A stretch of 64,000 nt of DNA from Bacteroidota bacterium (GTDB lineage Bacteria; Bacteroidota; Bacteroidia; Chitinophagales; Saprospiraceae). The DNA lies in contig JAIUPL010000006.1 in assembly GCA_020160935.1 (NCBI GenBank), positions 124,001 through 188,000 on the forward strand, given 5' to 3'. The notes below the pieces were generated by a model. It made no database searches. It was not told where the DNA came from and saw only the letters and a list, made by a program, of their open reading frames with translations. Both the position numbers and the translations under genes were made by a program. Shown here in pieces: positions 26,539 to 34,658 of this stretch. How positions within the stretch are numbered: the first letter of the stretch is position 1; every line of letters starts with the position of its first letter.

Positions 26539-26790
26539 ATGAAAAAAACTGTTTTGGGTATTCTTGCCGGAGGCCTTTTCACGCTTTCCATGGCTTCCTG
26601 CGGCGAAAAACTGCTCACACCTGAACAAGTACAAGCCGAAGTAACGGCAGGTTTTGACGCCGGCAAAGCGGCTGTAGAAACCGAAGTCAACAGCAAGTGC
26701 GACGCTGATTTTGAAACACGTGTAACGGAAAAAGTAAACATGCTCGACCAGGCTGCCCAGGCTGCTGAAATGGCTGAGCCTACGAAGTAA
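26539..26790 (+). CDS. Small lipoprotein, paralogue of the next gene
   Basis: An 83-residue precursor with signal peptide and lipobox (LFTLSMASC, Cys at about 21). The mature part of about 60 residues is one acidic amphipathic helix (TPEQVQAEVTAGFDAGKAAVETEVNSKCDADFETRV) with a second Cys. The stretch EVNSKCDADFETRVTEK resembles ELTANCDARVEAEAQTR in the next gene, so the two are probably paralogues from a local duplication. I do not recognise the family. It is driven by the box at 26492 and followed 51 nt later by its partner. Confidence 0.75.
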   Translation: MKKTVLGILAGGLFTLSMASCGEKLLTPEQVQAEVTAGFDAGKAAVETEVNSKCDADFETRVTEKVNMLDQAAQAAEMAEPTK

Positions 26791-26841
26791 TGTTGTTTTT
26801 TCTTCCTTCCATTACCATCACACAAAAACAAATCATTTCCA

Positions 26842-27306
26842 ATGAATAAGAAATTGATCCTCGCCGGCGCTGCTGCCGTTGTTGGTTTTTTTGCTCTGAC
26901 TGCTTTTGATGGCAAAACACTGGAGCAACAAAAAGCAGAAATCGCTCAAATGGTGACTGCCAAACTGGATGCTTATCGCTCCGAACTGACTGCCAATTGC
27001 GACGCACGCGTTGAAGCAGAAGCACAAACTCGCTATGCAGCAGTAGTGGCTGCCCGCGAAGAAGAAGCAGCGAAAGCCGCTAAACCTGGTGCAAAACCCA
27101 CCAAAAAAGGTACAAAAGGCACAACTGCCAAGCCGCTGCCACCTGCCAAAGCACCCGGCAAACCAGCCGAAGATGCTGCAAAAGGTCGTATGCAGGGCGA
27201 ATCGGGTAAAGCCAATGAAGATGCTGCAAAAACCCGCATGCAAGGCCAGCCTAACAAACAAGACGAACAAAAAGCAAAATCGCGTATGCAGGGTGGTGGT
27301 AAATAA
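26842..27306 (+). CDS. Small exported protein with C-terminal AAKxRMQG repeats
   Basis: A 154-residue protein with an N-terminal hydrophobic helix (LILAGAAAVVGFFALTAF) that may be a signal peptide or anchor. A helical region follows (QQKAEIAQMVTAKLDAYRSEL), with the CDAR box shared with the preceding lipoprotein, then a basic Ala/Pro/Lys-rich linker. The last 50 residues are three near-identical 16-residue units ending KGRMQG, KTRMQG and KSRMQG. The basic tail could bind nucleic acid, LPS or peptidoglycan, but this is inference. I do not recognise the family. A hairpin terminator follows. Confidence 0.75.
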   Translation: MNKKLILAGAAAVVGFFALTAFDGKTLEQQKAEIAQMVTAKLDAYRSELTANCDARVEAEAQTRYAAVVAAREEEAAKAAKPGAKPTKKGTKGTTAKPLPPAKAPGKPAEDAAKGRMQGESGKANEDAAKTRMQGQPNKQDEQKAKSRMQGGGK

Positions 27307-27333
27307 ACCATTCGCTGCAATAGCAACAAGACG

Positions 27334-27373
27334 AATCCCTGGGTTTCTTATTGAAATCCGGGGATTTTTTTTG
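27334..27373 (+). terminator. Terminator after the small protein pair
   Basis: AATCCCTGGGTTTC (27334-27347) pairs with GAAATCCGGGGATT (27353-27366), allowing mismatches, and is followed by T8. Confidence 0.75.
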
Positions 27374-27436
27374 CGTAGACGATGTAACCACAATTTCTGT
27401 TTTGTGGGCAAGGGAGTAGATTTTTCCCCATAGGTC

Positions 27437-27639
27437 TTTCGTAGAGTAGTTTCCTGCGTAGAGTATTTTCCCGCAGAACTCGCAGATTTACCCGCAGAAC
27501 TCGCAGAACGTAGAGTACGCCTATTTCTTCAAAGCGATCAAAATGTGTACTCTACGGATACTCTACGTTCTGCGAGTTCTGCGGGTAAATCTGCGAGTTC
27601 TGCGGGAAAATACTCTACGCAGGAAAATACTCTACGAAA
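27437..27639. repeat. Large palindrome with 81-bp arms
   Basis: The arms at 27437-27517 and 27559-27639 are reverse complements with a single mismatch and surround a 41-bp loop. Each arm holds two copies of CCCGCAGAACTCGCAGA and three of CGTAGAGTA. It lies in the 473-bp convergent gap between the small protein pair and the EGF-like lipoprotein, between their two separate terminators. No gene is seen in it. Confidence 0.95.
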
Positions 27640-27704
27640 AACCTTCGCAATCTGCCGGAAACCAGTGTGTCTCCTGATTAAAAAAATCCACCCTGCCTTC
27701 GTAG

Positions 27705-27747
27705 CAAAAAAAATCCCGAACTTCTCACAGCGGAGAAATTCGGGATA
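27705..27747 (-). terminator. Terminator of the EGF-like lipoprotein gene
   Basis: ATCCCGAACTTCTC pairs with GAGAAATTCGGGAT (27713-27747). On the minus strand it ends in eight T. The ATCCCGAACTT stem is shared with the terminator at 17784. Confidence 0.85.
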
Positions 27748-27779
27748 AGTGTACAATCGGATTTTAGCCCGAATGTGAA

Positions 27780-28319
27780 TTAGTTTTTCACAAACACAGT
27801 ACCTGTGCAAACGGCATCCGGGTTAGCGCCCGTTTTGTCGTGTACAGTGTAGGTAATCGTCAGTTGTGCTTTACCAGTAGAAGAAGTGCCGATGCTGCCC
27901 GAGCCGCTTACTTCCAGGTCGCCACCGGAAACCGGAGTTTGCAGCGCGATCGTGAATTCGGTAGTGCTGCTCAGCGTTGCTTTAACCGGTACGCTGGCAA
28001 AAGAGCCATAGAAGTTGAAGATGTTGAACGAAGCAACATCAGAAGAGTTGTTGGAAACCGTGATGGTGTATGGCAGAGCGTTCGGGTCGGTGCTGCACTG
28101 TTCAGTAGTAGAGAATGTGCCAATCAGTTTTGCACGAACTTCCGTATTGCAGATACCGTCAGCATCGTATTCATAGCCCGGGTCGCAGTCGCAGGAACCG
28201 TCGTCGAGGCAAACACCGTTTCCACAGGTTTCAGGACACTTGTCGCCATTGCAAGCAGGCACCAGTGCGATGGTCATACCAAACAGCAGGGCCGAAAAGA
28301 GAAATAGTTTTTTGCTCAT
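27780..28319 (-). CDS. Lipoprotein with EGF-like cysteine motif
   Basis: A 179-residue precursor. The signal peptide ends at a lipobox-like TIALVPAC (Cys about 23). An EGF-like segment follows at 24-60 with six Cys (CPETCGNGVCLDDGSCDCDPGY and a further Cys at GICN). The remaining 120 residues are a Thr/Ser-rich beta domain (IGTFSTTEQCSTDPNALPYTITVSNNSS) resembling lipocalin-like or immunoglobulin-like Bacteroidota lipoproteins. Function is unknown. Its -7 box is at 28379-28386 and its terminator at 27713, so it is a single-gene unit. Confidence 0.8.
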   Translation of the reverse strand: MSKKLFLFSALLFGMTIALVPACNGDKCPETCGNGVCLDDGSCDCDPGYEYDADGICNTEVRAKLIGTFSTTEQCSTDPNALPYTITVSNNSSDVASFNIFNFYGSFASVPVKATLSSTTEFTIALQTPVSGGDLEVSGSGSIGTSSTGKAQLTITYTVHDKTGANPDAVCTGTVFVKN

Positions 28320-28378
28320 GTTCTAGGAAATTTTGTGTGAAATATAAACGTAATGAAGAAATTCATGATTTGGAGCCG

Positions 28379-28386
28379 CAAAAGTA
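28379..28386 (-). promoter_or_regulatory. -7 box of the EGF-like lipoprotein gene
   Basis: TACTTTTG on the minus strand matches TAnnTTTG and predicts a leader of about 53 nt. The rest of the 293-bp gap to the next gene shows nothing further. Confidence 0.6.
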
Positions 28387-28612
28387 ATGAAAATCGGAAC
28401 TAATGTTAGTGCCGTGCTGATTTTCTGACGAAATCTGTTGCGCACAAACACGCGTTTTCGAAGCGCAGTGTAGACGGATTTCTGTAGATCAGGTAACATC
28501 TTTGGCAGCAGAAAATGGCTATGTTTTTCGCGACCTTGAATAAACTTCTGAAATCGACTATTTCGTGTGTTGAATGTTCATGTTTTGAAAACATTTGCAA
28601 GTGTTCCTTTTG

Positions 28613-30805
28613 TCAAAAAACACACAACGCTTTTACGATAGTCTGCCCATTTGCCACACAACGCAGCACATAATGCCCTGCATGCATATCGGATGGCAAT
28701 TGTATTAATATACTTGAAGAAACGGCTGTTTGGTTTGTTTTCCACCTGATTTTTCCCTGCATATCCATACATTCAATATCTACGGGTTCATTAGAGTAGT
28801 TTTTGGAACCCTTCAATTCGATAAAACTACCAGCCAAGACTGGATTGGGAAAGATGCTGAATGTTTCATTTTCTGACAAATCCGAGGTGCCAATGGTATA
28901 GTCCACCTCAACGCATCCGGTGCTTGCGCAACCTGCTGCATCTGTCACTGTATAACAGTATTGCCCTGGAAGCAAGCCGGAAATCATTTGAGTGGTAGCA
29001 CCATTTTCCCAAAAAATAGCATAAGGTGAGTCGCCTCCGGAGATATCCACATCTATCCTGCCGTCTGCCGTGTTGGGTCCAGATGCAGGCGTTACCGTTG
29101 GAAAGGCGTCGGGTGCCCCGGGATGTTGTTGTATCACTACATTAACGCTTCCTATTGTTGCCTGACAACCATATATATCTGTCACCAATACACTTGGCGG
29201 GGTGAAATTGAGCGGATTGTCTACTGAAAAGGCGCAAGTGTCCGCATTAGAGATGACATTCCCGTTTTGAGTCCAGACAAAAATCGGAGAAACAGCATCT
29301 GTAGTAGCCGTCAGCACCACCTGAGCATGGGTGCTGAAACAGTCAACATAGACGGCAGCACCGGATACCGCAACCTGGGGTGCAACAAGATGACTGTTTA
29401 CCAATACCTGGGCACTTGCTGAACACGACTGGCCCGATTGTATTAATGTAGTCGTAAGAGTGTACAAATCGCCGGCGTTGATAGTCAGGCAGGCAGCATT
29501 GGATACAACCGTGCTGGATTTTCTCCATTCATATGTCATGCCAGGCTGTACGGCTACACAAAGCGTAAGGGTAGGGTGGATACAGGTAATATTTTCGGAA
29601 ACAGGAAGGTTGCTCAAAACAGCGCCCGGGTTCAAAACGGAGAGTGCCAGGGAGAATAAGGTATCGCAGGCGCTGCCGCCATCCACCAATACCTGATAAT
29701 TACCGGCAGCGCTAAATGTTTGTGTACCAAGTACATAGGAACTGCCTTGACAAATTGTTCTGCTAATTGATCGTTCCAAAATACTGCTTCCACCCACCTG
29801 CACTGTGTTACTGGCATGACAACCATAGGCATCCGTCACGGAGATATGCCAGGCGCCAGGCAGCGGTATGGATGCAATGGAATCTGGCTCACCCGTTTCC
29901 CATAAAAACTGGTAGGGCGGGTGGCCTCCACTAACCACAGCACTGGCAGAGCCGGGCGTGTTACCACAAACGACGCTTTGGACATTGGCAAAATTAATAA
30001 GAATCGGGGCTGGGGGGCTGACAGTCATCGTCTGCGACTGCGTATAACCGTTCACGCCGGATACAGTAACTGTGTAAGTGCCCGAGCTCAGTTCGTACAA
30101 CGTATGAAAATTGTTATTGACGTTAGACCACTGATAAAACAGGTTGCTTTGGTTGCCATACACTGTTACACCGGCAATACCGGTGCTGTCGCCCGGGCAT
30201 TTTTCGTTGACCAATTGGGTAGTGACTACTGTGAACGGAGGAGCCGAGGCGCCCCCATACGTGAAGGTCAACTTGTAATTCTGGCCATTGTTGTTCTGTA
30301 TCATAGTGGTTTCCGGGATAAAATCGTTTCCCAGCGTATCCACCTGAGCCAGGTAGTAAATTTCAAGGGTATATATTTTGCCGGCAGTGAGTCCTGCAAC
30401 GAGGTTGACATTGGAAAACTGGCTTCGGTAACGCGCTGTATATGGCCCTACCAGCGTATTGTAGTTTTCTGGCATATTGAGTGAACTCCAACTTCCGGAT
30501 GGCATGCCCTGTTCATAAACGCGATAATATAGCGCCACGCCGGTAACGTTGTTATCACAACTTTCCCAGGTGATCGCCGTTGCTTTGGCAAGGTTCAGTG
30601 ACTGGATATTGCCGAGGTTCAGGCCCGGGAAATTTTTGCCATACGAACATTCGGCTACATTGAAACTGTCGAGGGTGTTGTTGATGCGTAAATGTATGCC
30701 GGTAGAACACTCGCCAATAAAACTGTACCCACAGGCAAGGGTCAGGCGGGGTAGTAGTTGGAATACAATCAAAAAAACAGCAAGAAAGAGTCGGTGTATC
30801 GGCAT
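28613..30805 (-). CDS. Secreted protein with SprB-like repeats and T9SS type A tail
   Basis: A 730-residue exported protein. After a signal peptide (FLAVFLIVFQLLPRLTLA) lies an FN3-like domain (NLAKATAITWESCDNNVTGVALYYRVYEQG), a jellyroll region, and two SprB-like repeats (PGDSTGIAGVTVYGNQSNLFYQW... and GNTPGSASAVVSGGHPPYQFLWETG...). PKD or Ig-like segments and a third SprB-like unit (GPNTADGRIDVDISGGDSPYAIFW) follow. It ends in a type A sorting domain (FSIFPNPVLAGSFIEL to VKALCVF). The final Cys-Val-Phe is unusual for such tails. It is probably a surface adhesin or matrix protein, and no catalytic motif is visible. Confidence 0.85.
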   Translation of the reverse strand: MPIHRLFLAVFLIVFQLLPRLTLACGYSFIGECSTGIHLRINNTLDSFNVAECSYGKNFPGLNLGNIQSLNLAKATAITWESCDNNVTGVALYYRVYEQGMPSGSWSSLNMPENYNTLVGPYTARYRSQFSNVNLVAGLTAGKIYTLEIYYLAQVDTLGNDFIPETTMIQNNNGQNYKLTFTYGGASAPPFTVVTTQLVNEKCPGDSTGIAGVTVYGNQSNLFYQWSNVNNNFHTLYELSSGTYTVTVSGVNGYTQSQTMTVSPPAPILINFANVQSVVCGNTPGSASAVVSGGHPPYQFLWETGEPDSIASIPLPGAWHISVTDAYGCHASNTVQVGGSSILERSISRTICQGSSYVLGTQTFSAAGNYQVLVDGGSACDTLFSLALSVLNPGAVLSNLPVSENITCIHPTLTLCVAVQPGMTYEWRKSSTVVSNAACLTINAGDLYTLTTTLIQSGQSCSASAQVLVNSHLVAPQVAVSGAAVYVDCFSTHAQVVLTATTDAVSPIFVWTQNGNVISNADTCAFSVDNPLNFTPPSVLVTDIYGCQATIGSVNVVIQQHPGAPDAFPTVTPASGPNTADGRIDVDISGGDSPYAIFWENGATTQMISGLLPGQYCYTVTDAAGCASTGCVEVDYTIGTSDLSENETFSIFPNPVLAGSFIELKGSKNYSNEPVDIECMDMQGKIRWKTNQTAVSSSILIQLPSDMHAGHYVLRCVANGQTIVKALCVF

Positions 30806-30896
30806 GGGTTTTAAGAAATATGTTCAATGGATGATCATGTAAAATTATCTGCTTCCGCTTGAAATATGTTTCGGAAGAGTAAAAACTTGTCGCAGT

Positions 30897-30929
30897 TTGC
30901 CACAAATGAGCAACATCGCACTACCTTTC
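30897..30929 (+). promoter_or_regulatory. Promoter of the alpha/beta hydrolase gene
   Basis: TTG (30897-30899) and TACCTTTC (30922-30929, one mismatch to TAnnTTTG) are 22 nt apart. If used, translation must start at 30948. Confidence 0.5.
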
Positions 30930-30947
30930 GCTGCAATTCAAGCAAAA

Positions 30948-31607
30948 ATGATTCCAATACAACATCACCATATTCGGGTAGAGCGTACGGCTCATTTTTA
31001 TACGATGGGCGAACCCGGAAGCCACATTCGTCAGTTCTGGCTGGTTTGCCACGGCTATGCACAACTGGCCGACGAGTTTCTCAAGGACTTTGAACTGTTG
31101 AACAACGGACAAACACTGGTCGTCGCGCCGGAAGGTATGAATCATTTTTACCGCAAAGGTTTTTCCGGCCCTGTGGTAGCCAACTGGATGACAAGGCATT
31201 ATCGTCAGGATGAAATAGATGACTATGCCGAATATCTTCAGCGCTTGTACGATCATTATGTGCCATTGCTGCCGCCGGATGTGCGAATCGTTTTGCTGGG
31301 TTTTTCGCAAGGCACGGCTACTGTTTGTCGCTGGCTGATGGCCCGTGAACCCCGTTTTCACGACCTGCTCCTGTGGGCCGGCTTGCCACCAGAAGACCTT
31401 GATTATCAGGAGAAAAAAGACTATTTGTCCGATAAAAACCTGTATTTGCTTTACGGCACTTCTGACCCCTTCCTGACGCCCGATCGCATTTCTTTGCTGC
31501 ATGAAGTAGAGGAAAAAAACGGAATTGATTTCGACGAACAAGCGTTCGAGGGCGGGCACGAAATTCCGCCTACCGTACTGCATGATTTTTTGAAGAAGTA
31601 CAACTAG
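30948..31607 (+). CDS. Alpha/beta hydrolase (carboxylesterase/phospholipase type)
   Basis: A 219-residue cytosolic hydrolase of the esterase/dienelactone hydrolase class. The predicted triad is Ser-120 in LLGFSQGTATVC, Asp-173 in YGTSDPFL and His-204 in FEGGHEIPP. An oxyanion-type CHGY lies at residues 34-37. The substrate is unknown. The start ATG 30948 is chosen because a probable -7 box (TACCTTTC, 30922-30929) with TTG at 30897 lies between it and the longer in-frame TTG start. The gene is divergent from the 730-residue T9SS protein gene. Confidence 0.85.
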   Translation: MIPIQHHHIRVERTAHFYTMGEPGSHIRQFWLVCHGYAQLADEFLKDFELLNNGQTLVVAPEGMNHFYRKGFSGPVVANWMTRHYRQDEIDDYAEYLQRLYDHYVPLLPPDVRIVLLGFSQGTATVCRWLMAREPRFHDLLLWAGLPPEDLDYQEKKDYLSDKNLYLLYGTSDPFLTPDRISLLHEVEEKNGIDFDEQAFEGGHEIPPTVLHDFLKKYN

Positions 31608-31701
31608 ACAACATTCTTAAACGGAATTTGCCGAATACAAGGCATACTCTATACCTTCGCCGCTCAACTGAAATTGACCAATAAACGATACGTTGTCCGA
31701 C

Positions 31702-34200
31702 ATGGATTTTAAAAAATTTATCCCGCACCTGATCGCTATTGCCCTGCTGATGTTGGTATCAGCCGTATTTTTTGCACCCAATGCCTTTAGTGGCAAAGTG
31801 CTGCCACAGTCGGATAACGACAAAGCGCGCGGAATGCAAACGGAAATTCAGGATTACCTGAAAAAAGAAGGTAAATCTCCCTTGTGGACAAATAGTGCTT
31901 TTGGCGGGATGCCCGCTTTCCAGATATATGCACCGGTAAAAGGAAACCTGACCACACCCATCTACAAAACCCTGTTTTTGTGGACGGACATCACGACTAT
32001 CTGGGCGCAGATTTTTGTGGCCATGTTTTGTATGTACTTCTTCCTCAGTGTGTTGAAGTTGGACTGGCGGGTGGCTGTTTTTGGTGCAGTGGCATTCGGT
32101 ATCACCTCCTACAATGTGGATATTCTGGAGGCCGGACACTCCACAAAAATGGCTGCTTTGGCGCTGGCGCCGGGGGTTTTTGCAGGACTGGCACTTGCTT
32201 TTAACGGGAGAATAATACTTGGATCGGCCATTACTGCCCTGTTTATCGCCATGCAGTTGAATGCTAACCACGTGCAGATTACTTACTACACATTGTTGCT
32301 GGCTGGCATCTACTTCCTCACTCAATTCATTGATGCATTTCGCCATAAAGCCTTTGCCAGTTGGGGCAAAGCGCTGGTAGCCACCGGCCTTGCCATTGCC
32401 ATCGGATTTGCCTGCAACCTCTCGCGCATCTGGCCTACCTACGAATATGGTCAGGAAACAATCCGTGGCAAATCCGAACTGAGCCAGAAATCCTCTAAAG
32501 GAGACGGGCTCGACAAAGACTACCTGTTTGGCTGGAGTTACGGCGTTTGTGAGTCGATGACGCTCTTGGTACCACATGCTTCGGGTGGTGGTTCCAATGA
32601 GTCTTTCCGCAATACAGAACTATACAAAACCCTTTCCCGGAAGTACAGTCAGCAAATGAGCCCGCAGCAGGCGGCTCAGCAAACAGCCGGACTCATGTAC
32701 GCAGGCGATCAGCCATTTGTCGGTACGGCCATTTACTTTGGCGCCATTGTTTGTTTCCTGTTCTTCCTCGGCGCTTTTCTGGCACAAGGCAGCAGCAAAT
32801 GGTGGATGCTGGCTGGTGGACTTTTCATGGTTTCGCTGGCCTGGGGAAAAAACTTTTTCCTCAACTATGTCCTGTACGATTACTTGCCCATGTTCAACAA
32901 GTTCCGTGCAGTGTCCATGGCGCTGGGAATGGGGCAATTGTGTTTTGCTGCGCTGGCAGCCATTGGGTTACAGAAATTATGCGATCCTGATATTGCGCTC
33001 GACCGTAAAAAACGCGCGCTGACGATTGCCACAGGCGCTACGGTGCTGCTCACGCTGATGGCATTCGTATGCGCTCCCGATGCAGGCCCCAACGACAGCG
33101 CGCTGGCGCAACTGCCCGATCTGATGAGTGCGCTGCAAAAAGACCGTGCATCGCTGATTCGTGGAGATGTGTTCCGCTCGCTGGGCTTTGTACTAGCCGC
33201 AGCAGGCTTGATCTGGCTGTACCTGCAAGGCAGAATGAAGGCTGGTCTGACGGTTATTCTGGTGGCATTACTCTCGCTGGCCGATCACTGGCTGGTATGC
33301 GCCCGCACGATTTCGTCCGATAAATACGAAAGTAAACGGGCGGCTACGGCTCCACCTCAGCCGGAAGCATTTGACCTCAAAATCAAACAGGATACAGATC
33401 CAAATTATCGCGTGCTCGACCTGTCGCGTGGCGGTATTCCGTTCAACGCCACTACTTCCTATTTCCACAAAAGCCTGAGCGGCTATCACGCTGCCAAACT
33501 CCAGCGTTTTCAGGAAGTGGTGGATACTTTCCTGACCAAAGACATTGCCAGCAACCTGCATATTGTAGGCATGCTGAATGGCAAATACATTATTAGTCAA
33601 AAAGGAGATGTTATTCCCAACCCGGACGTGTGCGGCAATGCCTGGTTTGTCAAACATTTTGACGTAGTGCCTACGGCGGATGCAGAATTCAATGCATTAC
33701 ACAAACTCAATCCGAAAGACACGGCGGTGGTGCAACAGGCATTTGCAACTTCTCTGCAAGGCCTTCAAATTCAGACAGATAGCAGCAACTTCATTCGCCT
33801 GAGCCATTACCATCCCGACAAGATGGAATACGAATACTCGGCAAAAACGGAGCAACTGGCCGTTTTCTCTGAAATTTACTATCCTGCTGAAAAAGGCTGG
33901 AAATGCTACCTGAACGGTCAGCCTGCGCCTGATTTTATCAAAGCCGACTACCTGCTGCGCGCCATGCGCCTGCCTGCCGGACAAAACATGAAACTGGAAA
34001 TGCGCTTCGAACCGAAGTCGTACTATCTGGGTGAAAAAATTGCCATGGGAGCGTCTTTGCTCACGTTGTTGCTGCTGGTGGGAGGATTGTTCTGGTTTTA
34101 TCGGAATGGCGCCGTAGAAGATCCGAATCGCCTTGCTGAAAATGAGCCTCCTGCTCCTGCCAAGCCTGTGGCGCCGGCAAAACCGGGCAAGAAGAAGTAA
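31702..34200 (+). CDS. YfhO-like polytopic membrane protein
   Basis: An 832-residue protein of the YfhO family (GT-C-like membrane glycosyltransferase superfamily). It has about a dozen hydrophobic helices, an early PQSDNDKARGMQTEIQDYL loop, WTNSAFGGMPAFQIYAP, a large extracytoplasmic domain (about 560-780; IYYPAEKGWKCYLNGQPA) and a last helix near 790. The C-terminus is a Pro/Ala/Lys tail. YfhO proteins modify lipoteichoic acid in Firmicutes; the role in Bacteroidota is not established. ATG 31702 is preferred to TTG 31693. A palindrome follows. Confidence 0.88.
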   Translation: MDFKKFIPHLIAIALLMLVSAVFFAPNAFSGKVLPQSDNDKARGMQTEIQDYLKKEGKSPLWTNSAFGGMPAFQIYAPVKGNLTTPIYKTLFLWTDITTIWAQIFVAMFCMYFFLSVLKLDWRVAVFGAVAFGITSYNVDILEAGHSTKMAALALAPGVFAGLALAFNGRIILGSAITALFIAMQLNANHVQITYYTLLLAGIYFLTQFIDAFRHKAFASWGKALVATGLAIAIGFACNLSRIWPTYEYGQETIRGKSELSQKSSKGDGLDKDYLFGWSYGVCESMTLLVPHASGGGSNESFRNTELYKTLSRKYSQQMSPQQAAQQTAGLMYAGDQPFVGTAIYFGAIVCFLFFLGAFLAQGSSKWWMLAGGLFMVSLAWGKNFFLNYVLYDYLPMFNKFRAVSMALGMGQLCFAALAAIGLQKLCDPDIALDRKKRALTIATGATVLLTLMAFVCAPDAGPNDSALAQLPDLMSALQKDRASLIRGDVFRSLGFVLAAAGLIWLYLQGRMKAGLTVILVALLSLADHWLVCARTISSDKYESKRAATAPPQPEAFDLKIKQDTDPNYRVLDLSRGGIPFNATTSYFHKSLSGYHAAKLQRFQEVVDTFLTKDIASNLHIVGMLNGKYIISQKGDVIPNPDVCGNAWFVKHFDVVPTADAEFNALHKLNPKDTAVVQQAFATSLQGLQIQTDSSNFIRLSHYHPDKMEYEYSAKTEQLAVFSEIYYPAEKGWKCYLNGQPAPDFIKADYLLRAMRLPAGQNMKLEMRFEPKSYYLGEKIAMGASLLTLLLLVGGLFWFYRNGAVEDPNRLAENEPPAPAKPVAPAKPGKKK

Positions 34201-34219
34201 AATATTGCCTTTGCTTTGT

Positions 34220-34325
34220 CCACTCTACGCTTTGTGCCCTTTGTGAAACCTTGGTGTCCGTTGTGGTTAAATTTTTTTCCACGAAGAACACAAAGGTTTC
34301 ACAAAGGGCACAAAGCGTAGAGTGG
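34220..34325. repeat. Palindrome between convergent genes (33-bp perfect arms)
   Basis: The arms 34220-34252 and 34293-34325 are perfect reverse complements (CCACTCTACGCTTTGTGCCC outward). They extend inward with mismatches (CCTTGGTGTCCGTTGTGG against CCACGAAGAACACAAAGG) to an AT-rich loop. Inside each arm CTTTGTG is repeated. It ends 8 bp before the stop of the minus-strand gene. Confidence 0.93.
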
Positions 34326-34332
34326 TACGAGT

Positions 34333-34638
34333 TCAGACCTCTCTGAAATACATCAGTATCGCCCCAAAAGCCGTAATCAGCAACAGCAAAATGCTGGCCA
34401 TTCGGATGGAATAGCGCATGTGGCGCACAAATCCTTCAATTTCGTTTTTGAATTGCGGGTAACGCGGCAGGATTTCCTTTTCCAGTTTTTCCCGGTTGAA
34501 AATATGGGCTGCACCAAATTCTACTTTGTTGCGAACCAGCACGCCGTACAACTTGAATACTTTCGCCCGAAAGTACAGGTTGACAAACAGCATGGCCACG
34601 AACAAGCCAATCACGATAGAAATAAGCAGGATATACAT
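34333..34638 (-). CDS. Small membrane protein, two helices
   Basis: A 101-residue protein with transmembrane segments at about 2-22 (YILLISIVIGLFVAMLFVNLY) and 80-97 (MASILLLLITAFGAILMYF), and a basic amphipathic middle (FNREKLEKEILPRYPQFKNEIEGFVRHMR). I do not recognise the family. It starts 20 nt after the stop of the VWA gene on the same strand, so the two are probably co-transcribed and may act together. Confidence 0.7.
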   Translation of the reverse strand: MYILLISIVIGLFVAMLFVNLYFRAKVFKLYGVLVRNKVEFGAAHIFNREKLEKEILPRYPQFKNEIEGFVRHMRYSIRMASILLLLITAFGAILMYFREV

Positions 34639-34658
34639 AGCGCAAAGGTAAAAGAACC

